Positions 42,886 through 52,165 of a stretch of 64,000 bases of DNA are shown here, one piece after another. The stretch's first letter is position 1. The number at the start of each line of letters is the position of its first letter. Source of the stretch: an uncultured Collinsella sp. (lineage in GTDB: Bacteria; Actinomycetota; Coriobacteriia; Coriobacteriales; Coriobacteriaceae); the NCBI GenBank assembly GCA_958452935.1, contig CAUDVX010000007.1, positions 1 through 64,000 of the forward strand, given 5' to 3'. The notes beneath the pieces are model-generated. The model had not been told where the DNA came from. It was given only the letters and a program-made list of their open reading frames with translations, and searched no databases. The position numbers and the translations under genes were made by a program.

Positions 42886-44055
42886 CTATATACCTCGCTT
42901 TATTACTTTCATCACCCTCTTTTTAACAGGGGATAGAGTGCGCCTAATCCTCTCGCCAAATCTCATAGAGGCATATTTCTTTCGGCAATAATCGAGTCCA
43001 TGCTGCTCCCAATCGGCCCTAAAGGAATTAAAATCATCTGGTTTAGGGGACGGAGCTTGAAGGTTGCGCTGCGTGCACTCATCCAGGCTAACTTCAAAAT
43101 AATCAAAAGAAGTCAAGATTTCAGCAATCAGATCCTGCCCCTTTTCGGTATTAACTATGATTGAAGAAACGCCAAGCTTGTCTTCGAAATCCGGCTTCAC
43201 GTTATTTATGTTCCAAAAATCGCCAATTGTGATATCTCCTGGGCGGTTCATACTGGCGAAGGGACACGAATAGCATGAATCTCTCAATAGGTAATTTCCA
43301 GTAAAGAGGCGATAGTATTCATCTTCCCAAATGGGATTATGGTAAATGTCACCATTATTGAACTTTATCCAAAGTTCTTGGTTTCTCCAGCCGTATTGTT
43401 TATTTCTGAAGCTAATCTTGGAAATCTTTGAGGAATATTTCTTCTCCAAAGCGCGAATATGGTCATCAAAAGAACCGGGGCTTGGAGTACCATGGCAAAT
43501 AATATCGACCGTCACGAGATTGTCGTAAGGAACTCCAAGATAGCGCTTCAATCCAGCGACTTCGCAAGGTGTTCCCGTAAACAAAACTGTATTGCCGGCT
43601 TTCAAATCGCGCTTAACCTCTTGGAAGATACTCCCCTTATAACTCTGCACGTATTTTGAGCCCTGAAACTTCCTAGCAGATTCAATTGAGCTAGCCCTGT
43701 CGTGCATCGCACGGTGCACATCATCAAGCCTAACGCCATACACAACGCCGTCAGACCCAAGCACTGCTTTAGCAACTTCGATAAATACCGCACCAGAGCT
43801 GCTTTGCGCGCGTTCAGTGTTGTCTTTATTTTTGACTGCGTAGGCAATTTTTGAAAACTTACTGTCCGCTAATCCATCAACCTTAAAAGGACAGACCTTT
43901 TGACATAGACCGCACTCTACACACTTTGAACCATCGATCTTGGGATAGAGGAAGCCTTTCTGGTCCTCTAGCATGGAGATCGCCTGCTTCGGACAAATGT
44001 TTAGACATGCCGTGCACCCACAGCACTGTTCAGCCTTTTCAAATAGTTCAACCAT
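42886..44055 (-). CDS. Ferredoxin-F420 hydrogenase/dehydrogenase beta-subunit-like protein
   Basis: 389 aa. Two 4Fe-4S motifs at the N-terminus (CCGCTACLNICPKQAI near 12-27, CVECGLCQKVCP near 45-56) precede the F420H2-dehydrogenase beta-type domain (SSSGAVFIEVAKAVL, LFTGTPCEVAGLKRYL, CHGTPSPGSF, SCYSCPFASMNRPGDITIGDFW). Such proteins recur in polysaccharide loci beside pyruvyl transferases. They may be redox enzymes acting on sugars, though the cofactor is not known to be F420. Last gene of the capsule operon. AT-rich. Confidence 0.82.
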   Translation of the reverse strand: MVELFEKAEQCCGCTACLNICPKQAISMLEDQKGFLYPKIDGSKCVECGLCQKVCPFKVDGLADSKFSKIAYAVKNKDNTERAQSSSGAVFIEVAKAVLGSDGVVYGVRLDDVHRAMHDRASSIESARKFQGSKYVQSYKGSIFQEVKRDLKAGNTVLFTGTPCEVAGLKRYLGVPYDNLVTVDIICHGTPSPGSFDDHIRALEKKYSSKISKISFRNKQYGWRNQELWIKFNNGDIYHNPIWEDEYYRLFTGNYLLRDSCYSCPFASMNRPGDITIGDFWNINNVKPDFEDKLGVSSIIVNTEKGQDLIAEILTSFDYFEVSLDECTQRNLQAPSPKPDDFNSFRADWEQHGLDYCRKKYASMRFGERIRRTLSPVKKRVMKVIKRGI

Positions 44056-44063
44056 TACCTTAT

Positions 44064-45575
44064 TTACCTCCCCAATAGCGAATTTAGCCTATCAACGATG
44101 ATGTGAAAGCTCTTGTGCTCAAATACGGCATGGAAACCGAGAACGATCGCTAGGCCCAAAACGAGATTGCAGGCTCCATACAAGAGCCATGTCAGAAGAC
44201 TTCCCGGCCAGGTGCTAAAAATAAAATGTGAGACGGTAGCTATTGCCGCCACCATAAACAACATCTCTATCATATTTTTAAAAGTTGGTCCGACCGAAAG
44301 ATGCGTTACTGTTTTTGGAATGAAGAAAAGCAAATCGATACAACGGTAGAGGTTGGACAAACAAGAAGCCGCCATTACACCGATCAAACCGAATTGAAAA
44401 CCAAGAACAACGCCTCCGACAAGCAAAATAGATGCTTGAATGGTACTTTGAATTCTTGTTTCCTTATATAAACCCGCCGCAATAACAAGCATGCCCTGTG
44501 GAGTCTTAAGATTGTAGAAAACGCCATTCAAAACGAACAGCAGGGCGAAGTATAGATTCGTATATTCAACATCCGTTACACCATGAGTGTATACGTGAAC
44601 AAACGGCAGAATAGTTGCAAGCGTTACGCCGTAAACCACACTTGCCATTACATAGTAAAGATATTCAAAATCCCGATACGCCTTCTTAAATGCCTGACTG
44701 TCATCCTTGACCAACAACTCTCCGAAACCAGCAGACACACCCGTAGAGAAAACTGACATTATTCCGTTAATACCTGACATGACCATGTTATATACAGAAT
44801 AAACGCTCACCATTTTAAGGGTCGAGAATAAGGTGATTAATACAGCGGGCGATGCATTTTGCACGGTCTGCACAATTTGGAGGTATAAAGCACTCCAACG
44901 CTTATCCATTGCAGCATAGTCTGGCTCAGCGTCATAGCGAATGAATTTATAGTTTAACTTGATGTAAACGAACAAGATCATGCTACGCGCAAATATTGAA
45001 AGCAATGCAACGACGCGTAATGTTAAAATATTAACCCTAAGCATCGACATTACGACAACGATTACAGTGTTTAGAATCGTATATACGATCGATGCAAAAG
45101 AAATTACGTAAGTTTTTTGGTCTGCGGTCAGCAAAGCTCTATATTTTGCAAGAGTAAAAAATTCCAAAGCTCCGTTTACGCCAAGAACCAACACGAGAAG
45201 AAAAATAGTCTGATGATCCAAGACCTCAGTATGGGTAATCCACGGATAGACTATCGCCAGGATGAAAACCAAGCCAACAAATATGAAGCCTGATTTTATA
45301 TAGAAATTACGAGCCGCAGTCACGATGCGATTTATCTTGCCATGATCATTTTCAGCGATTGGCTTATAAAGCGAATATACAGCCGCGCTCGAGAGCCCCG
45401 CTTCGACCAGATTAAAGTAAGTAATAAACTGGTTGATGGAAGAAATAAGACCGTTAACATCGGATCCATATGCCATCAGTAAAAAGCGGGGGGTGATGAA
45501 CCCGGCCACCATCGTCACTACTTGCAACAAAGCCGTCGAAGCGGAATTTAATACAAATTTACTCGTTCTTCCCAT
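44064..45575 (-). CDS. Polysaccharide flippase (Wzx-like, MOP superfamily)
   Basis: 503 aa with about 14 hydrophobic segments (LLQVVTMVAGFITPRFLL, FIFVGLVFILAIVYPWI and others). The N-terminal GSDVNGLISSINQFITYFNLVEAGLSSAAV block is typical of polysaccharide transport proteins. It would move undecaprenyl-linked repeat units across the membrane. It lies between the ferredoxin gene (8 bp) and a GT2 gene (5 bp). Confidence 0.85.
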   Translation of the reverse strand: MGRTSKFVLNSASTALLQVVTMVAGFITPRFLLMAYGSDVNGLISSINQFITYFNLVEAGLSSAAVYSLYKPIAENDHGKINRIVTAARNFYIKSGFIFVGLVFILAIVYPWITHTEVLDHQTIFLLVLVLGVNGALEFFTLAKYRALLTADQKTYVISFASIVYTILNTVIVVVMSMLRVNILTLRVVALLSIFARSMILFVYIKLNYKFIRYDAEPDYAAMDKRWSALYLQIVQTVQNASPAVLITLFSTLKMVSVYSVYNMVMSGINGIMSVFSTGVSAGFGELLVKDDSQAFKKAYRDFEYLYYVMASVVYGVTLATILPFVHVYTHGVTDVEYTNLYFALLFVLNGVFYNLKTPQGMLVIAAGLYKETRIQSTIQASILLVGGVVLGFQFGLIGVMAASCLSNLYRCIDLLFFIPKTVTHLSVGPTFKNMIEMLFMVAAIATVSHFIFSTWPGSLLTWLLYGACNLVLGLAIVLGFHAVFEHKSFHIIVDRLNSLLGR

Positions 45576-45580
45576 TCATC

Positions 45581-46522
45581 TCACTTCTTTAAAGATAAAC
45601 CCATCGCCGTAGCACATGCATACGCACAGTCCTTAAGCGAAGCAGCTTTTAACCGAAGCAATCTAGCAAAACAATCACGCGCTTTATCACCATCGCAATG
45701 CTGATTTGCTATTCGTAGATACAGCCGCGCAAAATGGACAGCAACCAACTTCTGATAGATTGCGTTGTCGCTCTCGGAACAGATGGATGCAATCAAACGT
45801 TTCAATAAGCGCTCATGCTCCTCAAACCGTCTCAATTGCATATTTTCATTTTGGAGACCGTCATTTGAATGACTAGAGGGATGCAGAACGTATTTGTACA
45901 GAACTTTGTCAATGTATCCATATTGATAACCATAGGCCATAGGCAAGAGCAGTTGATAGTTCTGCCCAGCACGGCTTTCATCAATCGACAGAGCGGGATA
46001 AGAATCAACAAATGCCGAAGTTTTCATTATGTAAATACCGGGGCAAAAATATACATTTTTACTAATCAACAAGTCCTGAAATAGATTATCGTTCTTGTCA
46101 GGAACCCGCTTTAAGAGTCCCAGACTATTACCAGCCTCATCAATATATTCTGCCCACGAAATACCCAAAGCAAAATCGGGATGGGCGGTCATGAACTTGA
46201 CCTTTGCTGATATGTTATCTGGGCAGAGGACATCATCGGAATCAGGCCAGATGAAATATTCGCCACGCATGTGCGGAAATGCCAAGTTCAGCGCTTTCGC
46301 CTGTCCACCGTTTTCTTGATTCAAGTAAACGAATCGTATGCCCCGACGCTCGAACACTTTTTTATATGAGAGGATCTTATCCTCTGTATTATCAGTTGAT
46401 CCATCATTAACGATAATCATCTCGTAATTATCGTAATCCTGCTCTAAGACAGATAGGAAGAAAGAATCCAGATAGCCCCCCGCGTTATAAGCTGGAGTAA
46501 TTATGCTAACCAGCGGATTCAT
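45581..46522 (-). CDS. Family 2 glycosyltransferase
   Basis: 313 aa. The GT-A fold is clear: VSIITPAYNAGGYL, IIVNDGSTDNT, and the metal-binding DSDD in YFIWPDSDDVL near residue 95, followed by a GT2-type acceptor region. It adds one sugar of the capsule repeat; donor and linkage cannot be read from sequence. It overlaps the polymerase gene by 4 nt as ATGA. Confidence 0.85.
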   Translation of the reverse strand: MNPLVSIITPAYNAGGYLDSFFLSVLEQDYDNYEMIIVNDGSTDNTEDKILSYKKVFERRGIRFVYLNQENGGQAKALNLAFPHMRGEYFIWPDSDDVLCPDNISAKVKFMTAHPDFALGISWAEYIDEAGNSLGLLKRVPDKNDNLFQDLLISKNVYFCPGIYIMKTSAFVDSYPALSIDESRAGQNYQLLLPMAYGYQYGYIDKVLYKYVLHPSSHSNDGLQNENMQLRRFEEHERLLKRLIASICSESDNAIYQKLVAVHFARLYLRIANQHCDGDKARDCFARLLRLKAASLKDCAYACATAMGLSLKK

Positions 46523-47760
46523 TTAGAATAACCCTCCCAAGGACTTAGATATTTCAAATAAATACCGATTGTTACAGCAAATACCATCAGCTGACAGGCG
46601 TAGTAAATCGTGTTGCCCGTCAAGCTATAAATCACGATAAGAACAGTCCAATAAAATGCCGATAGAGTAAATATGTTTGGATCCTTCTTTGCAGAACGGC
46701 CTAAACCAAATAGCAAAACTACCAACATACTGATAAACAGCAAGAGTCCAATAATTCCAAGCTCAGCAAGCAGTTGCAGGTAAACGTTATGCGCCTGAAA
46801 TCGCCAAGGTTCTCCGTAGTATAAGAAGCCCCTACCATTCACGTATGCGTTGAACGATAAGAAACCCCTTCCCACTAACGGAGAGCTTCTGAACATCTCC
46901 ATTGCATATGTCCAGAAAACTTCTCTACCGCTTAATGGATCTCCGTTGTCAGATAAAAGACGCTCAAACACAAGCGAAACTTGGGGAATAAACGTATAGG
47001 CAACTGCCAGAAATGCGAACACTGCAAGTAAGACCGCCATAGCTTTGACCACTCTATGACTTCGAGAGAAAAGCAAAGCGAAAGCGACAATACTGACCAA
47101 AGGAATCAAAAATAAGGTGCGTTTACCAGTCATCATCAGCGCACCAAAAACAATTCCGAGCTGAATAATGAACTTTGGATTGAGACCACGGGTAAAAATT
47201 TTGGCAAAAAGAACTCCAAGTCCCATGTTGCAGAGGAACGCCGCATCCGCCTTTTCAAATGCTAGCCCGGCAATTGCTATACCATCGACCGACCTTACAA
47301 CTAAGTTTTTCCCCAAAGACAAGAATGAAAATATAGATCCAAACAAACTTGGGCATATCAATTCCAAATACATAGAGGCAATAAAAACCCAAAATAACAA
47401 GCTAAATAATTTGAAGAAGATGGAATAAAAATAGTCATCGAATTCGAATACAACGAAAACAAGGGCGGCGATTATGTACGGAATGTAATCCTTAAACGCA
47501 GAACGATCTCCGGTATAAATAAAACTGATTCCAATTAAGAAAACAAACCCGAAAAATAAGTATTTCAAAGGCGCCCCCCTGCTAAACCCTCTTTTCGAGG
47601 CTATCGAGAGAAAGAGCACCGCTGAAATCATGAGAAACGCAATAGGCTTCATGAACAAAATGAGACGATTATTAGTAGAAAATACTAATATCAGCAGCAG
47701 CAAAGGAATAACATAGTCTTCAATTGGAACTGATGCAATTAATTGTTTATATCTACTCAT
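46519..47760 (-). CDS. O-antigen/capsule polymerase (Wzy-like)
   Basis: 413 aa with about 11-12 hydrophobic segments and a long extracytoplasmic loop between residues about 260 and 320 (PLSGREVFWTYAMEMFRSSPLVGRGFLSFNAYV), the pattern of the O-antigen ligase/polymerase domain. It would join flipped repeat units. ATG 47760 overlaps the stop of the pyruvyl transferase gene. Confidence 0.75.
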   Translation of the reverse strand: MSRYKQLIASVPIEDYVIPLLLLILVFSTNNRLILFMKPIAFLMISAVLFLSIASKRGFSRGAPLKYLFFGFVFLIGISFIYTGDRSAFKDYIPYIIAALVFVVFEFDDYFYSIFFKLFSLLFWVFIASMYLELICPSLFGSIFSFLSLGKNLVVRSVDGIAIAGLAFEKADAAFLCNMGLGVLFAKIFTRGLNPKFIIQLGIVFGALMMTGKRTLFLIPLVSIVAFALLFSRSHRVVKAMAVLLAVFAFLAVAYTFIPQVSLVFERLLSDNGDPLSGREVFWTYAMEMFRSSPLVGRGFLSFNAYVNGRGFLYYGEPWRFQAHNVYLQLLAELGIIGLLLFISMLVVLLFGLGRSAKKDPNIFTLSAFYWTVLIVIYSLTGNTIYYACQLMVFAVTIGIYLKYLSPWEGYSK

Positions 47761-48847
47761 CAACACAAATACCGTTCAGATAAGACAAGGCACGAGCCTT
47801 TTCTTCAGCAATTACCTTGCGAGCTGTACCAAAATCGCGGTATATATCTAAATTACAGTCATCCAAAGATTTGACAATGGATTCAGTAAGACCGGTCAGC
47901 TTCAACAGATTCTCGGCACGGTCGTTCTTCTTGAAATCCTTTTGCTTTGTTTCTACGTAAAACTGGCGCTCAAAGATGATGGAAAAAGCGGTTCCGTGGA
48001 AAGAATTAGTTACAACATAGTCAGCATTCTTGAACAGGCCAAGGAATTCCTGTACCGAAGTGTCCATTCCACCGCAAAAATCGCGGTTCTTCAACCTGTC
48101 AATATAATCTTGACCTATGTTTACAATCTTCTTGCCTGTCTTTTTAGCTAACAACCTTGCAAAATCATTAATGACATTCGACTTGTTGAGGCGATAGATG
48201 AGGATATAGTTATCGAAGTCAGGGTCTTTAGCGAGCCGCGACCACTCTGCCGCATCAAGTAAAAATACAGGATCGACATGCAACTCACTATCTTTGCCCG
48301 CAAGCTCGCGGACCATTTTTTTACCGGACTCCTCACGAACCGAAATATGATTAAACCGAGATAACAGTCGAGCATATTCCGCCCGATACTCAACCGGAAT
48401 ATCGCTAATACCGAACGATGCAGCATATGAATTAATCTTCTGCTCGTCATCAACAAATGATAGGAAGTAATTCTTATCAAAATCAGAACAGGCATAATTA
48501 AATACCTGGTCGCTACCGGTAATAAAAATGTCGTATCGCTCGTTCGACTGATTAATGGTTGCCGAATCATACACTGGACTCAACTTCATGTTTTCATTTA
48601 CCAACGAACGAAAACTCTTCATTTTTCTCTTTGCAGGGAAGTAATTCATAAAACTACGGATATTTTGTTTAACTGATTTGGTCGAGAAGCCACCGATCAG
48701 CTTATACAGCTCCTCCATATGATCACAGCGATAATCGATAACTTCCGAATCGAAGCCCAATCCCTTTAAGGCTTTTTGCAAAGCATAAGTCTGCAAAGCG
48801 GCTCCATAGTTAATGGCACGATGAAACGTAATGACTCCAACTTTCAT
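47753..48847 (-). CDS. Polysaccharide pyruvyl transferase family protein
   Basis: 364 aa. It begins MKVGVITFHRAINYGAALQTYALQKAL, and has GSDQVFNYA, SVREESGKKMV, HVDPVFLLDAAEW and VVTNSFHGTAFSIIF, all diagnostic of the PS_pyruv_trans domain. It would add a pyruvyl ketal, giving the capsule a negative charge, or be a CsaB-like relative with another substrate. It is 2 bp after the GT2 gene upstream. Confidence 0.88.
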   Translation of the reverse strand: MKVGVITFHRAINYGAALQTYALQKALKGLGFDSEVIDYRCDHMEELYKLIGGFSTKSVKQNIRSFMNYFPAKRKMKSFRSLVNENMKLSPVYDSATINQSNERYDIFITGSDQVFNYACSDFDKNYFLSFVDDEQKINSYAASFGISDIPVEYRAEYARLLSRFNHISVREESGKKMVRELAGKDSELHVDPVFLLDAAEWSRLAKDPDFDNYILIYRLNKSNVINDFARLLAKKTGKKIVNIGQDYIDRLKNRDFCGGMDTSVQEFLGLFKNADYVVTNSFHGTAFSIIFERQFYVETKQKDFKKNDRAENLLKLTGLTESIVKSLDDCNLDIYRDFGTARKVIAEEKARALSYLNGICVDE

Positions 48848-48849
48848 AA

Positions 48850-49857
48850 TTATCCTTTCAGGGCAATTAGATTGAATACAGCTGAAATTAATCGAGGTTT
48901 TCTTGTTAACAGCAACTTATAAATTGCTGCATTAATTAAGTTCGACGGCTGATAGGCCGACAAACAGTTGTATAGCTTTTCATCATTTACAAGGGCATTG
49001 AAAAAAGCCGTACTGCCAGCACCACAGGGAGCGCGCCTCAAAGAAAATCTAAGCGACGCAAATGCTCTGCCTGCATTTCTCTTACGGAAATCGAATCTAT
49101 CCAGTCTCCGATAAAACTCATCCGCAAGAACTTGGCTTAGAGCATTTATCCTTTTAAGAACATCGTCATTCACGCGTTTTGAATAAGACTTGTCACTAAC
49201 GTGGTATTCGTACAAACAATTGGGAACGACGCTGACCCTCGAAGAAAAAGCGAGAGCTCTAAGCTTAAAAACTAGATCCTCAGAATAGACGTCTCTTTCT
49301 GACGGAAACTGAACATCGTTCTCCTCAATCAGAAGCCGACGATAAACCGAATCCCAAACAGCAATACAGCCTGCACTATCATCATGGCCTGGTGTGGATA
49401 CCAAATCCGCCATGTACCTATCAATTTCGTCTTTACTGCGCAGTTCCATTAACCCAGCTGGATGACTCTCAACAACCGTGCCATTCAATAAATCACAGTA
49501 ACCACCAACAACGATGTCGCTGCCGGCATCTTTTGCCTTACGCAGCAACGTTTCATACATTGCTTTCGTACAGGTATCATCTGAATCGACAAAAGCAACG
49601 TACTCTCCTGTCGCTAAATCTAAACCATAATTGCGAGCAATTCCCTGGCCCGCATTTTCTTTTGTGAAAACCCTGATGCGATTGTCCTTGGATGCAAGCT
49701 TTTCACATTTCTCAAGACTATCGTCTGTGGACCCATCATCGATTAGCAAAATCTCCAAGTCATCAATGGTTTGCGAAGTTAGAGAGCCGACACATTCCTC
49801 AATTGTCGCGGATGAGTTGTATATGGGAACCACTATGCTTAAAAGGGGATTAGCCAC
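48850..49857 (-). CDS. Family 2 glycosyltransferase
   Basis: 335 aa. LLSIVVPIYNSSATIEECVGSL, LLIDDGSTDDS, GQGIARNYGLDLATGEYVAFVDSDDT are the GT-A hallmarks with the DxD at DSDD near 95-98. The C-terminal 100 residues are basic. Probable capsule assembly enzyme; donor unknown. Confidence 0.86.
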   Translation of the reverse strand: MANPLLSIVVPIYNSSATIEECVGSLTSQTIDDLEILLIDDGSTDDSLEKCEKLASKDNRIRVFTKENAGQGIARNYGLDLATGEYVAFVDSDDTCTKAMYETLLRKAKDAGSDIVVGGYCDLLNGTVVESHPAGLMELRSKDEIDRYMADLVSTPGHDDSAGCIAVWDSVYRRLLIEENDVQFPSERDVYSEDLVFKLRALAFSSRVSVVPNCLYEYHVSDKSYSKRVNDDVLKRINALSQVLADEFYRRLDRFDFRKRNAGRAFASLRFSLRRAPCGAGSTAFFNALVNDEKLYNCLSAYQPSNLINAAIYKLLLTRKPRLISAVFNLIALKG

Positions 49858-49875
49858 AATGCCTTCCTCACTATC

Positions 49876-50889
49876 CTAGCTACAGTCGTCGCAAACCAGA
49901 GCGCCATAAAAAGATTCAGTTCCATTGGATTGACTTGGAAATTCTTGCTTCCATGAAAGCTTGAACAGTCGAGTGGCACTTTTAAGCGAGCTCCATTCCA
50001 TTTGCTCAAAAGGCTTGTCCAGCAGCGAGATAAGATCGTCGCATCGAGGATTATTTGGTTCAATCGATGCAAACGCAGCGGCAATTGAGGGATCGTGACG
50101 CTGGGCCAAAACGATGAGGTAATCAGTTAAAAGGTAATCGATCAATTCATCGCACTTGCGCCAATACTCTAAGTAATAATCCCTCAAGGTGGCGAATACT
50201 CGTCGATGACCTTCGTCGCACCCAAGCGAGTAATTAGCAAACATGCCGCAGGCGACCGAGGCATGCAGATAATCAGGTCGCTTAATAGACCAAACCGGCA
50301 AATCAAAGTAAACTGCAACTGGACCCGCACAGAAGAAAGTGGCATCGAGCCATAGTCCACCATGCTCCGCCAATAACGAGAGCCTCAACAGATCGGATAA
50401 ATGGGTCCGCGACATAACGCCGGCACTAACCTTCTCGAGCACCCAATCTGGGATATGGGCATAATCGGAGAGGTTCTCTTCAGTGACAACAATGACCTCG
50501 TGGTCGCCAGCATTACGGCGCACGGAGTCGATGCACGCCCTCACGATCTCGGGTGCGTTCTCCTCGCCCTGCCACCAGCACATCCAAATCTTTCCCTCGA
50601 GGGAGGGATCGGATGGGGGCAGCGGTGCATCGTAGTCATATGACTCGAAGAAATCGCCGAAGCGGTTCTCGAGATATTTGAGAACGGTCTCATGCTTTCG
50701 CAGCAAACGCCCCTTAACCGCAGGCGGCTCCTTGTACCCGTTGCGGCTCATGACCTGGATATCGAGCTTCGCCCTAAACGTGTTGATCGCCTCGGGCCAC
50801 GACGTGGCCCTGGCGATTCGGAACGTGGCGCCGATCTCCTCACAGGAGCGGTGCACGATTCTCTTGATGCTGTTATGGCCGTTAGCCAT
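49876..50889 (-). CDS. Capsular polysaccharide glycosyltransferase (DXD sugar-binding type)
   Basis: 337 aa. KIWMCWWQGEENAPEIVRACIDSVRRN and the AEHGGLWLDATFF block (DxD-like LDAT) match the Gly_transf_sug/Caps_synth type. A C-terminal module follows with a Cys pair at the end. It overlaps the upstream GT4 gene by 8 nt. The 5' half has the GC-rich codon use of the core genome and the 3' half is less biased; this is where the operon's base composition starts to fall. Confidence 0.8.
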   Translation of the reverse strand: MANGHNSIKRIVHRSCEEIGATFRIARATSWPEAINTFRAKLDIQVMSRNGYKEPPAVKGRLLRKHETVLKYLENRFGDFFESYDYDAPLPPSDPSLEGKIWMCWWQGEENAPEIVRACIDSVRRNAGDHEVIVVTEENLSDYAHIPDWVLEKVSAGVMSRTHLSDLLRLSLLAEHGGLWLDATFFCAGPVAVYFDLPVWSIKRPDYLHASVACGMFANYSLGCDEGHRRVFATLRDYYLEYWRKCDELIDYLLTDYLIVLAQRHDPSIAAAFASIEPNNPRCDDLISLLDKPFEQMEWSSLKSATRLFKLSWKQEFPSQSNGTESFYGALVCDDCS

Positions 50890-52165
50890 CGATTGACTCC
50901 TTATACAGGTTCACGAGATCGCTCATGAACTTCTCGCGCGAGCAGTTCTCCATGACGTAGGAGCGGCAGTTGGACTGCAGCCTCGAGTAAGCGGACCGAT
51001 CCAAGAACGCGTTCGCGCCGCGCGAAATGGCATCTGCCATCGACTGGACGCCCCCGGGCTCGCAAATGAATCCCGTTTTCCCCTCATCAACTAACTCGGG
51101 GATTCCGCCGATATTCGTGCCGATCACAGGCGTCCCGGCAGCGAAAGCCTCGACGATCGAATACGGCATGTTCTCTCGCCATCTCGAACTCGCGATGGCG
51201 AGAGACGCCCTCTCGACATACGCCTGCAGCGCCCCGCCGGTCTGATAGCCTGCGAACTCGATGCGAGATGCACAGCCCAACGAAGAAGCGAGCGCCTTGA
51301 AATCGGCGGCATCCGGGCCGTCGCCGACGACAACCAAGCGCATGTCCTGCGGAAGATTCGGCAAGGAGGCATCGAAGGCCCTCAGCAGCGTGTCGACGCC
51401 CTTCTCGGCAGAGAGCCGCCCGAAGAACAGGAGGTAGGGGTTCTCCCTGTCGGTCGCATCCGCCCCGGCATTCGCCGCGCGGTCGAGGATCGCGTCGTCG
51501 GCGAAGTTCTGCAGGAAGACGACCTTGCCCTCGGGCCAGCCGCCCTCGATGAGCTTGGAACGCATGAACCTGGAGGGCGCGATGACCCTGTCAATCCGCC
51601 GGTTGGACTTATGGGCTCTGTTGAAGGATGCCTCCATCGCCGCCAGCGCGCTCTTCGCGCGCGAGCCCTTCACGCAACGGCGCTCGATGCAGTGGCGATA
51701 GCGCCCGTCCTCGAGGCACGCGTCGCAGACGCGCCCGTCGCCGTCGAGCATGAGATATCCGGGGCAGACGGTCACGTAATCGTGGGCTGTGTAGAAGACC
51801 GGAACCTTGTTCTCCCTCAGGTAGGGGGCGTCGAGAATGGACAGCGTGATCTGCCTGTGTACGTTGTTGAGGTGGACGACATTGGGGCGGAACTCCTCGC
51901 AGAGGGCCTGGAAGTTGCGCTTCGCCTCTGGCGAATAAATCAGCGCCATGCCATCGCGCGCCGCCTTGAGCGGGTTCTTGACGTTGTTGTACTCGCGCTG
52001 CGTCACAAAGAACTTGTCCCACTTACAGGGCAGGTTGTCAGGGTGCCTCATCGAGAAATAGGCCACCTCATGCCCCATGCGCTCCAGTTCGGATCCGACG
52101 GCGAGGTAATAGGTCTCCGCACCGCCCTTGCGGTAGTGGAATTTGTTTACGAGAAGGATCCTCAT
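50882..52165 (-). CDS. Family 4 glycosyltransferase
   Basis: 427 aa, GT-B fold. MRILLVNKFHYRKGGAETYYLAVGSELERMGHEV starts the N-terminal Rossmann domain; the C-terminal domain has LLFFGRLSAEKGVDTLLRAF and ENMPYSIVEAFAAGTPVIGTNIGGIPELV, including the E-x7-E motif. A CPGYLMLDGDGRVCDACLEDGRYRHC segment may hold a metal. It overlaps the next upstream gene by 4 nt. Confidence 0.9.
   Translation of the reverse strand: MRILLVNKFHYRKGGAETYYLAVGSELERMGHEVAYFSMRHPDNLPCKWDKFFVTQREYNNVKNPLKAARDGMALIYSPEAKRNFQALCEEFRPNVVHLNNVHRQITLSILDAPYLRENKVPVFYTAHDYVTVCPGYLMLDGDGRVCDACLEDGRYRHCIERRCVKGSRAKSALAAMEASFNRAHKSNRRIDRVIAPSRFMRSKLIEGGWPEGKVVFLQNFADDAILDRAANAGADATDRENPYLLFFGRLSAEKGVDTLLRAFDASLPNLPQDMRLVVVGDGPDAADFKALASSLGCASRIEFAGYQTGGALQAYVERASLAIASSRWRENMPYSIVEAFAAGTPVIGTNIGGIPELVDEGKTGFICEPGGVQSMADAISRGANAFLDRSAYSRLQSNCRSYVMENCSREKFMSDLVNLYKESIDG

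Noticed and set aside
42721..42936. 71-codon plus-strand ORF
   Set aside because: It crosses the capsule operon terminator and overlaps the pseudogene on the other strand. Its composition looks non-coding.
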